NCBI RefSeq assembly: GCF_003289965.1
Contig: NZ_QMBQ01000005.1
Span: forward strand, 186,001 to 250,000
From: Mesorhizobium atlanticum
GTDB taxonomy: Bacteria > Pseudomonadota > Alphaproteobacteria > Rhizobiales > Rhizobiaceae
Reading direction: 5' to 3'
DNA: 64,000 bases
Shown here: positions 8,392-16,795 of the stretch, in pieces
Layout of the letters: each line of letters starts with the position of its first letter
Numbering within the stretch: position 1 is the stretch's first letter
Program-made: the position numbers and the translations under genes
Notes under the pieces: model-generated
Seen by the model: only the letters and a program-made list of their open reading frames with translations
Told to the model about the DNA's origin: nothing
The model's database searches: none

Positions 8392-9189
8392 CTACTGCCC
8401 CATCTTGTAATCGAGGAACCACTTCTTGTTGAGCTTGTCGAACGTGCCGTCGGCCTTCAGCGACGCGATGGCGGCGTTGACCGGCTTCACCAGGTTCGAG
8501 CCCTTGGGGAAGATGAACCCGAAGTCCTCGGTGCCGAGCGGGCCGCCGATCAGCTTCAGCTTGCCTTCCGAAGCATCGACATAGCCCTTGCCGGCGGTAC
8601 CGTCGGTGAGCACGACATCGACGTCGCCCGCCTTCAGCGCCTGCACGGTCGCGCCGAAGGTCTCGAACAGCTTGATGCGCGGGTTCTGCTCATTGCCGTC
8701 GAGGACGCTGTAGACGGCGGTGTAGAAGGGCGTGGTGCCGGGCTGGGCGCCGATCAGCCCATCCTTGAAGGCGCCGAAGCTCTTAGCGTCGGTGAAGCGG
8801 CTTTCGTCGCCGCGCACCAGCATGAACTGCTCCGAGCGCATATAGGGGTCGGAGAAGTCGACCTTCTCCTTGCGGTCGTCCTTGATCGTGATGCCGGTCA
8901 TGCCGATGTTGTACTGGTTGTCGGAAACCGCCTGGATCATCGCGTCCCAGGAGGTGTTCTGGTACTCGACCTTGAAATTCAGCCGCTTGGCGATCTCGTC
9001 CATCGCGTCATATTCCCAGCCGATCTGCTTGCCGGTCTTCTTGTCGATGAACTGCAGCGGCGGATAGGCGTTTTCCGTCACCACCACGACCTTCTTGCCG
9101 CCGAGATCGGGCAAATTGTCGGCGAGCGCGGCGACAGGCGCGAGGAGGCAGGCCACCATAGCGGCCAGCAGCAATTTCGACTTGGTCAT
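8392..9189 (-). CDS. Amino-acid ABC transporter periplasmic binding protein
   Basis: A 265-residue family-3 solute-binding protein. The signal peptide covers 1-23 (cleavage ALA|DN). The mature chain shows the two-lobe pattern of polar amino-acid binders: PPLQFIDKKTGKQIGWEYDAM near 45-65, FSDPYMRSEQFMLVRG, and a late GFIFPKGSNLVKPVNAAI. Ligand specificity cannot be read from sequence. The start at 9189 is chosen for the signal peptide and the CGGAGATTT ribosome site; an upstream in-frame start would add 43 residues. The gene leads the unit with the permease at 7318-8130. Confidence 0.93.
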   Translation of the reverse strand: MTKSKLLLAAMVACLLAPVAALADNLPDLGGKKVVVVTENAYPPLQFIDKKTGKQIGWEYDAMDEIAKRLNFKVEYQNTSWDAMIQAVSDNQYNIGMTGITIKDDRKEKVDFSDPYMRSEQFMLVRGDESRFTDAKSFGAFKDGLIGAQPGTTPFYTAVYSVLDGNEQNPRIKLFETFGATVQALKAGDVDVVLTDGTAGKGYVDASEGKLKLIGGPLGTEDFGFIFPKGSNLVKPVNAAIASLKADGTFDKLNKKWFLDYKMGQ

Positions 9190-9357
9190 GACAAATCTCC
9201 GAGGGTGCGACCGCGCTGCAATTTTCGCGGCCTGAGAAAATCCGGCGCCGACTTTAGCTTGCCGCAAGCGCCTTGCAAGCCGGTCTGCTGCGACGTTGCG
9301 CACCAAAGGCAAATCCAATGCTCTTCGGAGATGGCTTTGAGGACGACGTTGCCGCTT

Positions 9358-9858
9358 TCAATCCTGATCGGCGGTGGCCTCGCGCAGCCCGGCGACCAGA
9401 CGCGTCAGCGTGCCGTGCAGGGCCTTCAGCTCGGCCCGGTCCAAAGGCATGGCGCAGCCCAGGCCTTCCTGTACGTCCTTCATCTTCGCTCGCAGCGCCT
9501 GGCCCTTGGCGGTTGGCTCGACCAGCACCCGGCGTTCATCGGCGGCGTCGCGCCGGCGCGTCACCAGCCCGCCCGCTTCCATGCGCTTGATCAGCGGCGT
9601 CAGCGTCGCCGAATCGAGGCCCAGTGCCGCGCCGAGCTCGCCGATCGTGCTCGGCGAATGCTGCCACAACGCGAGCATTGCAAGGTATTGCGGATAGGTG
9701 AGGCCGAGCGGATCAAGCAGCGGCCGGTAGAGCTTGGTCATCAGCCCGCTCGCCGAATAGAGCGCGAAGCAGAGCTGCTGGTCGAGACGCGGCACGGCGA
9801 TAACCCCGGCGTCCAGCGCCGGGGTGTCTCTGCTCATTGTTTCGGTTGTCGTCGTCAT
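9358..9858 (-). CDS. ohrR: OhrR, MarR-family organic-peroxide sensor repressor
   Basis: A 166-residue winged-helix regulator. The reactive cysteine of OhrR is seen in LDQQLCFALYS (C30), followed by the conserved YPQYLAMLAL helix, the recognition region DSATLTPLIKRME, and the wing RRRDAADERRV. In this family, oxidation of that cysteine by organic hydroperoxides releases the repressor from DNA. The gene overlaps the stop of ohr by ATGA, so the two form one operon. The likely operator lies before ohr at 10307-10331, which implies autoregulation. Confidence 0.93.
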   Translation of the reverse strand: MTTTTETMSRDTPALDAGVIAVPRLDQQLCFALYSASGLMTKLYRPLLDPLGLTYPQYLAMLALWQHSPSTIGELGAALGLDSATLTPLIKRMEAGGLVTRRRDAADERRVLVEPTAKGQALRAKMKDVQEGLGCAMPLDRAELKALHGTLTRLVAGLREATADQD

Positions 9859-10289
9859 GCTGCCTTTGCCGGAAGCGCCGTGGTGGACAGCGCCACATCG
9901 ATATTGCCCCGGATGGCGTTGGAATAGGGGCAGATCTTGTGCGCTTCCGATACAAGCGCCTCGGCACTCGCCTGATCAAGCCCCTTGATCTCAGCCGCCA
10001 GCGCAACGCCGAGCCTGAAGCCGCCCTGGTCGTTCGGATGGAGGCTCACCGTGGATGTGATCGAAGCGTCCTCGAGCGGCAGCTTCTGCTGGCGGGCGAC
10101 AAAACGCACCGCGCTCTCGAAGCAGGCGGCATAGCCGACCGCGAAAAGCTGTTCCGGGTTCGTAGCGCCACCCTTGCCGCCGAGCTCCTTCGGCATCGCA
10201 AGGTCGACCTTTAGCAGGCCGTCGCTGGTTTCGCCGTGACCGTTGCGGCCGCCGCTGACGTGAGCCTGGGCGGTGTAGAGTGCAGACAT
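9855..10289 (-). CDS. ohr: Organic hydroperoxide reductase Ohr
   Basis: A 144-residue OsmC/Ohr-family thiol peroxidase that reduces organic hydroperoxides, using lipoylated protein as reductant in studied members. Both catalytic cysteines are present: C56 in GYAACFESAV and C120 in HKICPYSNA. The Ohr start (YTAQAHVSGGRNG) and the catalytic-loop arginine R15 are present. It is the first gene of ohr-ohrR. A palindrome overlapping its -10 box is the expected OhrR site. Confidence 0.95.
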   Translation of the reverse strand: MSALYTAQAHVSGGRNGHGETSDGLLKVDLAMPKELGGKGGATNPEQLFAVGYAACFESAVRFVARQQKLPLEDASITSTVSLHPNDQGGFRLGVALAAEIKGLDQASAEALVSEAHKICPYSNAIRGNIDVALSTTALPAKAA

Positions 10290-10306
10290 TTTCGATCTCC
10301 ATTGAT

Positions 10307-10347
10307 TTGTACACGATTATTTAGTGTACAAGATAATTGGTTGTCAA
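10307..10347 (-). promoter_or_regulatory. ohr promoter with OhrR operator
   Basis: On the minus strand, TTGACA (10342-10347) and CTAAAT (10319-10324) are spaced by 17 bp and lie 30-58 bp before the ohr start. A perfect inverted repeat, TTGTACAC / GTGTACAA with a nine-base spacer (10307-10331), overlaps the -10 box. This fits a MarR/OhrR dimer site that would block RNA polymerase. The link to OhrR is inference from position. Confidence 0.75.
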
Positions 10348-10355
10348 CCCGATTT

Positions 10356-10533
10356 CGTCATCCACGGGCGGAGCGCCGCGCAGCGGCGCGCAGACCCGAG
10401 GAACCATTCCGTTACCTCGGCCGTGGAGTGCAGCGGGGCAGAATTCTGCACCGTTGCGGCGCTCAAATGTCACGGAATGGATCCTCGGGTCTGCGCTGCG
10501 TCGCTACGCTCCTTGCTTCGCCCGTGGATGACG
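10356..10533. repeat. Palindromic repeat, family M, copy B
   Basis: A 178-bp element from CGTCAT to ATGACG, nine bases upstream of the ohr -35 box. Its outer arms (CCACGGG / CCCGTGG) pair with each other and its inner arms (CCCGAGG / CCTCGGG) pair with each other. It therefore folds as one long cruciform rather than two separate hairpins, unlike copies A, D and E. Centre: AGAATTCT. Positions 10534-10642 show nothing further. Confidence 0.85.
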
Positions 10534-10642
10534 AAGCTTAGACGTTTCAGCCAACCGCCAACGCATGCGGTGCGCGAACGCAGGTAGTACAGGAAACTGA
10601 GCGATCAGGAGCCGGAGGGGTGGGCTCTTCCCCCAAAACGAA

Positions 10643-10664
10643 AAAGGCGGCCGAAGCCGCCTTT
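10643..10664 (-). terminator. Intrinsic terminator after rplS
   Basis: Stem AAAGGCGG / CCGCCTTT with a six-base loop, followed on the minus strand by TTTTCGTTTT. It lies 25 bp past the rplS stop. Confidence 0.85.
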
Positions 10665-10688
10665 CCGAACCAATGCTGTCGAAGCGCC

Positions 10689-11210
10689 TTATTCGGCCGA
10701 AGCAGCCTCGGCTGCGGCCTTCTTCTCGGCGGCTTCCTTGGCGGCCGTCTCGGCGGCCAGCGCCTGGGCGGCGGCGACCTTCTCGGCCTCGATGCGGGCG
10801 CGCTCGGCGTTCAGTGCATCACGCTCTTCGTCGTTCAGCTTGCGGGCGCGCACGCCGGTGTTTTCCGAAATGCGGGCCGACTTGCCGCGACGGTCGCGCA
10901 GGTAATAGAGCTTGGCGCGGCGCACCTTGCCGCGGCGCACGATCTCGACGCCCTCGACCATCGGCGAGTAGACCGGGAAAACGCGCTCGACGCCTTCGCC
11001 GTAGGAAATCTTGCGGACGGTGAAATTCTCCTGGAAGCCGGAGCCGGAGCGGGCGATGACGACGCCCTCATAGGCCTGGACGCGGGTGCGGCTGCCTTCG
11101 GTGACGCGCACCTGGACGCGCACTGTGTCGCCCGGCTGGAATTCGGGCAGCTTGCGCTTGGCTTCGATCTTGGCGGCCTGTTCGGCCTCGAGCTGACGGA
11201 TGAGATCCAT
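10689..11210 (-). CDS. rplS: Ribosomal protein L19 with long Ala/Glu tail
   Basis: A 173-residue form of L19, a large-subunit protein at the interface with the small subunit. Residues 1-120 match the universal core: [61 protein letters not shown]. From about 125 a charged, alanine-rich helical tail of about 50 residues follows. Such tails occur in alphaproteobacterial L19 but are absent from the roughly 115-residue E. coli form. The gene is cut off from trmD by an inverted permease gene and so needs its own promoter in 11211-11577. Confidence 0.97.
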   Translation of the reverse strand: MDLIRQLEAEQAAKIEAKRKLPEFQPGDTVRVQVRVTEGSRTRVQAYEGVVIARSGSGFQENFTVRKISYGEGVERVFPVYSPMVEGVEIVRRGKVRRAKLYYLRDRRGKSARISENTGVRARKLNDEERDALNAERARIEAEKVAAAQALAAETAAKEAAEKKAAAEAASAE

Positions 11211-11407
11211 CTCAAATATCCACTTCTTGTTCTTCCGACAGTCAGAGCGTCCTCAACTCGCCTTGCAGTTCCAACGACCGCTCGGCTATGCCCTTTGTCG
11301 AAACATCGGGCAGGGACGGCTACACCGTCATTAGTTGACGGGTCCAGAAGATCGTTCTTCCGGTTCGGGCGGCGACATACAGCTATTTCGGCGCTTTGTC
11401 ACGTCCA

Positions 11408-11480
11408 AATGCATGTCGCCCAGAAGTGTGCTCGGTTCTGGGGCGACGCCATGCATCGAAAAAGGACTTTGAGGCACATT
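11408..11480. repeat. Intergenic repeat, family G, copy 1
   Basis: About 70 bp starting AATGCATGTCGCCC and mirrored by GGGCGACGCCATGCAT, followed by a GACTTTGAGGCACATT tail. Copy 2 is at 57063-57136. It lies in the 367-bp divergent gap between rplS and the permease gene. I could not choose a convincing promoter for either gene in that gap. Confidence 0.75.
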
Positions 11481-11577
11481 TTTTGCGTCTCTGGTACCAT
11501 CTTATTGCCTCGTGCCGGGTTGCGCGAGCACGCCAAGCTTTCTAAGCCGGGAAAGTGTATCCCCGGGCCTTCCCTCC

Positions 11578-12330
11578 ATGACGTTCTCCGATGCCGTCCT
11601 GCTCTTCTTCGCGGGCCTTGCCTCCGGCGCCGCCAATGCGGTCGCCGGCGGCGGCACCTTCCTCACCTTCGGCGCCATGACGCTGGTTGGTCTGCCGCCG
11701 ATCGTCGCCAATGCCACCTCCTCGGTGACGCAGCTGCCGGGCTACATCACCTCGACGCTCGCCTACTGGACCGATATCCGGCATTTCCGGCGCGGCGCCC
11801 TGCTGCTTTGCCTGATCTCGGCGCTCGGCGCGCTGGCTGGCTCGCTCATCCTGCTCGCCCTCTCCAACCCGTCGTTCCGCGCCCTTGTGCCCTGGCTGCT
11901 GATCGCCGCGACCGCGCTGTTCGCCGCCGGGCCGTGGCTGAAACCGGCGGCCGGCCCGGAGCACCAGGCCTCGGTCGGCTCGCTTGCCGGTTCGATCGCT
12001 CAATTCGCGACCGCGGTCTATGGCGGCTTCTTCGGCGCCGGCATGGGCGTGATGATGCTGGCCACGCTCGGCCTGACGCAGGCCGGCGATTACCACCGGC
12101 TCAATGCGTTGAAGAACATGTTGTCCATCGTGATCGCGGTTGTCGCCATCCTGGTGTTCGTTTCCGGGGGCGTCGTTGCCTGGCCGCAGGCGATCGTCAT
12201 GATCCCGGGCGTGGCGCTCGGCGGCTATGCCGGTGTGTGGATCGCCAAGCGCGTGCCGCAAGGCCTGGTGCGCGGTTTCGTCGTCGCGGTCGGCCTGCTT
12301 TTGGCTTTCTACTATTTCACCAAAGGCTGA
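11578..12330 (+). CDS. TSUP (TauE/SafE) family membrane permease
   Basis: A 250-residue inner-membrane protein with about eight hydrophobic segments in two halves. The family signature repeats as SGAANAVAGGGTFLTF near 15-30 and FFGAGMGVMM near 155-165. TSUP proteins export or import sulfite, sulfonates or related organic anions; the substrate here is unknown. The ATG at 11578 follows a poor ribosome site, and an upstream GTG is possible. The gene is inverted relative to, and lies between, trmD and rplS, which in most bacteria form one operon. Confidence 0.9.
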   Translation: MTFSDAVLLFFAGLASGAANAVAGGGTFLTFGAMTLVGLPPIVANATSSVTQLPGYITSTLAYWTDIRHFRRGALLLCLISALGALAGSLILLALSNPSFRALVPWLLIAATALFAAGPWLKPAAGPEHQASVGSLAGSIAQFATAVYGGFFGAGMGVMMLATLGLTQAGDYHRLNALKNMLSIVIAVVAILVFVSGGVVAWPQAIVMIPGVALGGYAGVWIAKRVPQGLVRGFVVAVGLLLAFYYFTKG

Positions 12331-12342
12331 GAACCATCGCCG

Positions 12343-13038
12343 CTAACGGGGCGGAACGTTCGCCAGTAGGTCCGGCCGCCGTTCCCGCGTCAGCTTCTCC
12401 GCCTCCGCGCGCCGCCATTCGCCAATCTTCTTGTGGTTGCCGGAAATCAGCACGTCCGGAATCGGCCGGCCTTCGAACTCCTGCGGCCGCGTGTAGTGCG
12501 GATGCTCGAGCAGGCCGTTCTCGAAACTTTCCTCCTCGCCCGACACGGCATTGCCCATGACGCCCGGCAGCAGCCGCACCACGGCATCGAGCAGCACCAG
12601 CGCCGCCGGCTCGCCGCCCGACAGGATGAAATCGCCGATCGAGACCTCCTCCAGCCCGCGCGCCTCGATCAGCCGCTGGTCGACGCCCTCGAAGCGGCCA
12701 CACAGGATGACGGCGCCAGGCCCGGCGGCAAGCTCCCGCACGCGCGCTTGCGTCAGCGGTTTGCCGCGCGGGCTCATCAGCAGCCTTGGGCGCGGGTCGC
12801 CCGGCGGCGAAGCATGGTCGATGGCTCTCGCCAGCACGTCGGCGCGCATCACCATGCCGGCGCCGCCGCCGGCCGGCGTATCGTCGACCGTGCGGTGCTT
12901 GTCGGTTGCGAAATCGCGGATCTGGATCGCCTCCAGCGACCATATGCCGGCCTCCAGCGCGCGGCCGGCCAGCGACAGGCCGAGCGCGCCCGGGAACATT
13001 TCCGGATAGAGCGTCAGCACCGAGGCGGCAAAGCTCAC
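12343..13038 (-). CDS. trmD: tRNA (guanine-37-N1)-methyltransferase
   Basis: A 231-residue SPOUT-class enzyme that methylates G37 of tRNAs reading CNN codons to prevent frameshifting. The N-terminus is typical ([11 protein letters not shown]), as is [13 protein letters not shown] near 57. The trefoil-knot SAM site covers [31 protein letters not shown] and [13 protein letters not shown] (about 113-162). Its start overlaps the stop of rimM by four bases, so the two are translationally coupled. The stop lies 12 bp from the stop of the convergent TSUP gene. Confidence 0.97.
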   Translation of the reverse strand: MSFAASVLTLYPEMFPGALGLSLAGRALEAGIWSLEAIQIRDFATDKHRTVDDTPAGGGAGMVMRADVLARAIDHASPPGDPRPRLLMSPRGKPLTQARVRELAAGPGAVILCGRFEGVDQRLIEARGLEEVSIGDFILSGGEPAALVLLDAVVRLLPGVMGNAVSGEEESFENGLLEHPHYTRPQEFEGRPIPDVLISGNHKKIGEWRRAEAEKLTRERRPDLLANVPPR

Positions 13039-13631
13039 CGGTTGCCCCCGGCATCCTTCGGTCCGCGCGGCCTGCCCTTCGGGTCGAAGCCGGACCGTCC
13101 CGGCGCCTCGTTCTCCTCGTCATCGACCAGGCCGGCCGCCAGCGGATCGACCTCGACGAAACCGTCGGCGATCGCGACATGCGGCACCGCTGCCTGCGTG
13201 AACGGGATCAGCACGCCCTTGCGGCCGGCAAGCGTGACATCGAGAATGTCGCCGCCGCCGAAATTATGCACCGCGACGACCTTGCCGATGACACCGGTGT
13301 CGTCCCGGACGTCGAGGCCGATGAGGTCGGCATGATAGAACTCGTCCTCCTCGCCGTCGTCAGGAAGCATAGAGCGATCGACGAAAAGCTCGGTGCCGGC
13401 CAGCGCCTCGGCGGCGTTGCGGTCGTTGACGCCCTTGAAACGCACCACCACCACCGTCCCGGCAGGCCTGATATCGGTAATCTGGAAGGCGCGTCCATCC
13501 CTGGCATAGAGTGGGCCGTAATCGGCCAGCGCCAGCGGATCGCCGGTGAAGGTTTTCACCCTGAGTTCGCCCTTGATGCCGTGCGCGGCACCGATGACGG
13601 CCATCTGTACGGGGTTTTCAAGCTTCGACAT
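13035..13631 (-). CDS. rimM: 16S rRNA processing protein RimM
   Basis: A 198-residue RimM with the N-terminal beta-barrel ([21 protein letters not shown]) and the C-terminal PRC-barrel ([30 protein letters not shown]). It binds S19 and helps mature the 30S head. A Gly/Pro/Arg-rich tail of about 25 residues follows the PRC barrel. In the standard order rpsP precedes rimM; here the upstream neighbour is xerC, transcribed the other way, so rpsP and ffh must lie elsewhere. Confidence 0.96.
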   Translation of the reverse strand: MSKLENPVQMAVIGAAHGIKGELRVKTFTGDPLALADYGPLYARDGRAFQITDIRPAGTVVVVRFKGVNDRNAAEALAGTELFVDRSMLPDDGEEDEFYHADLIGLDVRDDTGVIGKVVAVHNFGGGDILDVTLAGRKGVLIPFTQAAVPHVAIADGFVEVDPLAAGLVDDEENEAPGRSGFDPKGRPRGPKDAGGNR

Positions 13632-13728
13632 CGCGGCATTTCCTTTGCCCTGCTCTAACGCCGCGCGGCGGCCATTTCAATGACGGCCTCTTCACCGCTT
13701 CCTAACCCGCGTGCATGACAATGCCGGC

Positions 13729-14667
13729 ATGCAGGAATTCCTCATCCCGGCCAAACCCGATCTCCAGGCGGCGCGCGAGACCTGGCTGAAGACATTGGCG
13801 CATGAGCGCCGCCTGTCGCCGGAAACCGTCGAGGCCTATGAACGCGACACGCGCCAGTTCCTGCATTTCCTGACCGGACATTGCGGCGGCCCGCCGGGCA
13901 TTTCCGACCTCGCGGACCTGCGCCCCGCCGACTTGCGCGGCTTCCTCGCCAAGCGCCGCAACGAAGGCGCCGGCGTCCGCACACTGGGGCGCGGCCTTGC
14001 CGGCATCCGCTCGCTGCTGCGCTTTCTCGAAAAACGCGGCCTCGTCAACGCCGCGGGTGCCGTCGCTCTGCGCGCGCCGCGCCAGCCGAAATCGCTGCCC
14101 AAACCTCTGACGGCAAGCGACGCCAGAAAGGTCGTGGCGATGGAGGGTCAACTCGCCGAGGAACCCTGGATCGCAGCGCGCAACGCCGCCGTGCTGACGC
14201 TGCTCTACGGCTCCGGCCTGCGCATCTCCGAAGCGCTAGGCCTGACGGGCGCCGACCTCGCAACGGAAGCCGACACCGTGCTGCGCGTCACCGGCAAGGG
14301 CGGCAAGACGCGGCTGGTGCCGGTGCTGCCGGTGGCCCGCAACGCGGTGGCGGAATACCGCCGACTCTGCCCCTTCCACATCGGTCCCAAGGACCTCTTG
14401 TTCCGCGGCGCCCGTGGCGGCCCGCTCAACCCGGCCATCATCCAGCGCGAGATGGCGAAGCTGCGCTCGGCGCTGAACCTGCCCGACAGCGCAACGCCGC
14501 ACGCCCTGCGGCACTCCTTCGCCACCCACCTGCTCGGCCGCGGCGGCGACCTGCGCACCATCCAGGAACTGCTCGGCCACGCCAGCCTGTCGACCACGCA
14601 GATCTACACCGGCGTCGACACCGCGAGGCTGCTCGACATCTACGAGAAGGCGCATCCACGGGCGTGA
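13729..14667 (+). CDS. xerC: Site-specific tyrosine recombinase XerC
   Basis: A 312-residue Xer recombinase, the right length and without the extra domains of phage integrases. With XerD it resolves chromosome dimers at dif. The N-terminal SAM-like core-binding domain spans about 10-105, and the catalytic domain follows. Catalytic residues visible: R165 (GSGLRISEAL), K190 (GKGGKTR), H258 and R261 (HALRHSF), H284 (LLGHAS) and the nucleophile Y293 (QIYT). The ATG at 13729 (MQEF) matches the usual family start better than a GTG at 13711. XerC rather than XerD is inferred from overall pattern. Confidence 0.9.
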   Translation: MQEFLIPAKPDLQAARETWLKTLAHERRLSPETVEAYERDTRQFLHFLTGHCGGPPGISDLADLRPADLRGFLAKRRNEGAGVRTLGRGLAGIRSLLRFLEKRGLVNAAGAVALRAPRQPKSLPKPLTASDARKVVAMEGQLAEEPWIAARNAAVLTLLYGSGLRISEALGLTGADLATEADTVLRVTGKGGKTRLVPVLPVARNAVAEYRRLCPFHIGPKDLLFRGARGGPLNPAIIQREMAKLRSALNLPDSATPHALRHSFATHLLGRGGDLRTIQELLGHASLSTTQIYTGVDTARLLDIYEKAHPRA

Positions 14668-14678
14668 AGGCCTGACTT

Positions 14679-14860
14679 CGTCATACCAGGGCGGAGCAGG
14701 AGCGAAGCTCCGTCGCGGAGACCCTAGTATCCATGCCGTGACCTCGGCGCTCCGCAGCAGCGCAGAATTCTGCATCGCTGCATTCCTCGGCTCAGGTAAC
14801 GGATTGGATCCTCGGGGTCTGCGCGCGTCGCTCCGCTCCTTGCTCCGCCCGTGGATGACG
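14679..14860. repeat. Palindromic repeat, family M, copy C
   Basis: A 182-bp element from CGTCAT to ATGACG in the 329-bp gap between xerC and the TraB-family gene. The left module pairs CAGGG with CCCTA/G imperfectly; the right module pairs ATCCTCGGG with CCCGTGGAT (one mismatch). Centre: AGAATTCTGC. Positions 14861-14996 hold no feature I can name. Confidence 0.85.
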
Positions 14861-14996
14861 ACGCGATGGGCGTTTCAGCCAATCGTCACGGTATTCGATC
14901 CGAAAACCGGAGCGAACGTCAAAACCGACCGCACCGGGGACAATTTCATTCTCCGGATTAACCGTTTTGCCGCTTTTCGGCGCTAAGACGCTTTCC

Positions 14997-16061
14997 ATGA
15001 AACGCGTCATCGCCATCGCCGACCGCGCGGCCCTTGTCTCGTTGAAGCTGCTTGCGGCGCTCAACCTGCTGTTTTTCCTGTCTTTCCTCGTCGTCCTGCT
15101 GCTCGCAAGCCGGGCGCATGCCGAAGCGCCGAATTGCGCCGGCGCCGATCTGTTGGCCGCGCTGGAGAAGAACGATCCAGCCGCCTTCAAGAAGGTCGAG
15201 ACCGAAGCCGCGGCCGTTCCGAACGGCAAGGGCCTGTTGTGGAAGCTGGAGAAGCCGGGCGAAAAACCGTCCTATCTGTTCGGCACCATGCACATGACCG
15301 ACACCCGCGTCACCACGCTGCCGGCCGCCGCGCAGAAAGCCTATGACGGCGCCGGCACCGTCGTCATCGAAACCACCGATGCGATGGACAAGGCCAAGAT
15401 GATGGCCGCGATGGCCAGCGAGCCCGGCCTGATGATGTTCACCGACAACACCACGCTGTCGTCGCTGCTGTCGCCGGATGATGCGGCGGCGCTGAACAAG
15501 GGACTCGATGCCCGCGGCATCCCGCCGGCGACGGTCGCCAAGATGAAGCCGTGGATCCTGTCGGCGATGATGGCGTTGCCGGCCTGCGAGGTGGCGCGCC
15601 AGTCCGCCGGCGAACCCGTGCTGGACGTCAAGCTTGCCTCCGACGCGAAGGCCTCGGGCAAGGATGTCGAAGGGCTGGAGACCGCTGTCGATCAGCTGCG
15701 CGCCATGGCCTCGCTGCCGCTCGAATTCCACATGAAGAGCCTAGTCGAGACGATGAAGCTCGGCGACAAGGTCAACGACGTCAACGAGACGATGATCGTG
15801 CTCTACCAGCGTGGCGAGGTTGGCATGTTCTGGCCACTCTTCAAGGCCGTCCTGCCGGACTCCTCGGACGACCAGGCCGGCTATGCCGCCTTCGAGCAGA
15901 CCATGATCACCAGCCGCAACAAGGTGATGGCCGCGCACGCGGCGCCGATTTTGGCCAGGGGCAACGTCTTCATGGCTGTCGGCGCCATGCATCTTCCCGG
16001 TCCGGAAGGACTGGTCGAGGATTTTCGCAAGGCAGGGTATAGTGTTACCGCCGTCAACTGA
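14997..16061 (+). CDS. TraB/GumN family exported protein
   Basis: A 354-residue protein with an N-terminal hydrophobic segment at about 15-38 ending SRAHA|EA, which may be a signal peptide or anchor. The two defining GxMH motifs are present: YLFGTMHMTD near 88-97 and AVGAMHLPGPEGLVEDFRKAG near the C-terminus, with a conserved glutamate in IETTDAMD. The family is related to Tiki-type metalloproteases, but the bacterial role is unsettled. The start at 14997 gives a complete signal sequence. No linked gene of known function sits beside it. Confidence 0.85.
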   Translation: MKRVIAIADRAALVSLKLLAALNLLFFLSFLVVLLLASRAHAEAPNCAGADLLAALEKNDPAAFKKVETEAAAVPNGKGLLWKLEKPGEKPSYLFGTMHMTDTRVTTLPAAAQKAYDGAGTVVIETTDAMDKAKMMAAMASEPGLMMFTDNTTLSSLLSPDDAAALNKGLDARGIPPATVAKMKPWILSAMMALPACEVARQSAGEPVLDVKLASDAKASGKDVEGLETAVDQLRAMASLPLEFHMKSLVETMKLGDKVNDVNETMIVLYQRGEVGMFWPLFKAVLPDSSDDQAGYAAFEQTMITSRNKVMAAHAAPILARGNVFMAVGAMHLPGPEGLVEDFRKAGYSVTAVN

Positions 16062-16194
16062 GTCGTCTGGCGGCTGGTGGACCTGAAAACGCCGGTTTTT
16101 CAGCGCTTTCCGTCCGTTCGCGTGAAACCCGATGCGGGATCAGCGCGTTGATGGCTGTTATTTTGATGACTTTCATCCAAGGAGGACACGTTTC

Positions 16195-16497
16195 ATGGCG
16201 AACCCTAACGACCCCTTCACCCCTTCGAGCCCGCCTCCCAGGTCGGGTGGCGGCGGCAGCGGGTGGCTGATCGCCCTTGTTGTCATTATCCTGGCTATTG
16301 TTGCGTATTATGTCTTTGGCAGAAGCGGCGGCGAGCATGCCCCGGCCCCGGCTGAACCGCCGGCCGCCAGCACGCCGGCACCCGCGCCTGCGACACCTGC
16401 TCCAGCACCCGCTCCGGCGCCAGCCCCGGCTCCTGCGCCCGCTCCGGCACCTGTGCCCGCTCCGGCACCTGCACCTGCACCTGCTCCGGCTCAGTAA
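16195..16497 (+). CDS. Single-span membrane protein with Pro-Ala repeat tail
   Basis: A 100-residue protein with AAGGAGG before the ATG. Residues 1-22 are Pro/Ser/Gly-rich, 23-42 form one membrane helix ending in YYVFGRSGG, and 45-100 are almost only PA dipeptides. The tail would form a stiff polyproline-like rod in the periplasm, long enough to extend into the cell wall. No function can be assigned. The repeat is encoded by near-identical hexamers (GCTCCGGCACCT-like) and so is open to slippage. Confidence 0.75.
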   Translation: MANPNDPFTPSSPPPRSGGGGSGWLIALVVIILAIVAYYVFGRSGGEHAPAPAEPPAASTPAPAPATPAPAPAPAPAPAPAPAPAPVPAPAPAPAPAPAQ

Positions 16498-16520
16498 TCG
16501 GGCTGCAGCCTGAAAACGAA

Positions 16521-16542
16521 CGGCCCGCCGAAAGGCGGGCCG
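16521..16542 (+). terminator. Intrinsic terminator
   Basis: Nine-base perfect stem CGGCCCGCC / GGCGGGCCG with a GAAA tetraloop, followed by TTTTGTTT. It ends the Pro-Ala protein transcript. Confidence 0.92.
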
Positions 16543-16581
16543 TTTTGTTTGAAGGACCTTGCCGAGAGCCCACCTGCGCGT

Positions 16582-16763
16582 CGTCATCCTCGGGCTTGAC
16601 CCGAGGATCCATTCCGTAACTTCCGTGCAAGGTAAAACGGAGCAGAACAAAGCCGCGCCGCGGCCACCGATAGATCTCCAGCGCAGCAACGCCTCGACGT
16701 AACGGAATGGATTCTATGGTCTGCGCTGCGTCGCTTCGCTCCTTGCTTCGCCATAGAATGACG
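16582..16763. repeat. Palindromic repeat, family M, copy D
   Basis: A 182-bp element from CGTCAT to ATGACG between two convergent genes. The left hairpin is ATCCTCGGG CTTGA CCCGAGGAT; the right hairpin has the stem ATTCTATGG / CCATAGAAT. Its centre is the most diverged of the five copies and lacks AGAATTCT. Confidence 0.85.
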
Positions 16764-16795
16764 AAGTCGCGAGGGTATGGCCCTTACTTACCGAA

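Noticed and set aside
13729..14667. Tyrosine recombinase as the integrase of a mobile element
   Set aside because: Length and motifs fit the housekeeping XerC, and there is no flanking tRNA, attachment repeat or cargo.
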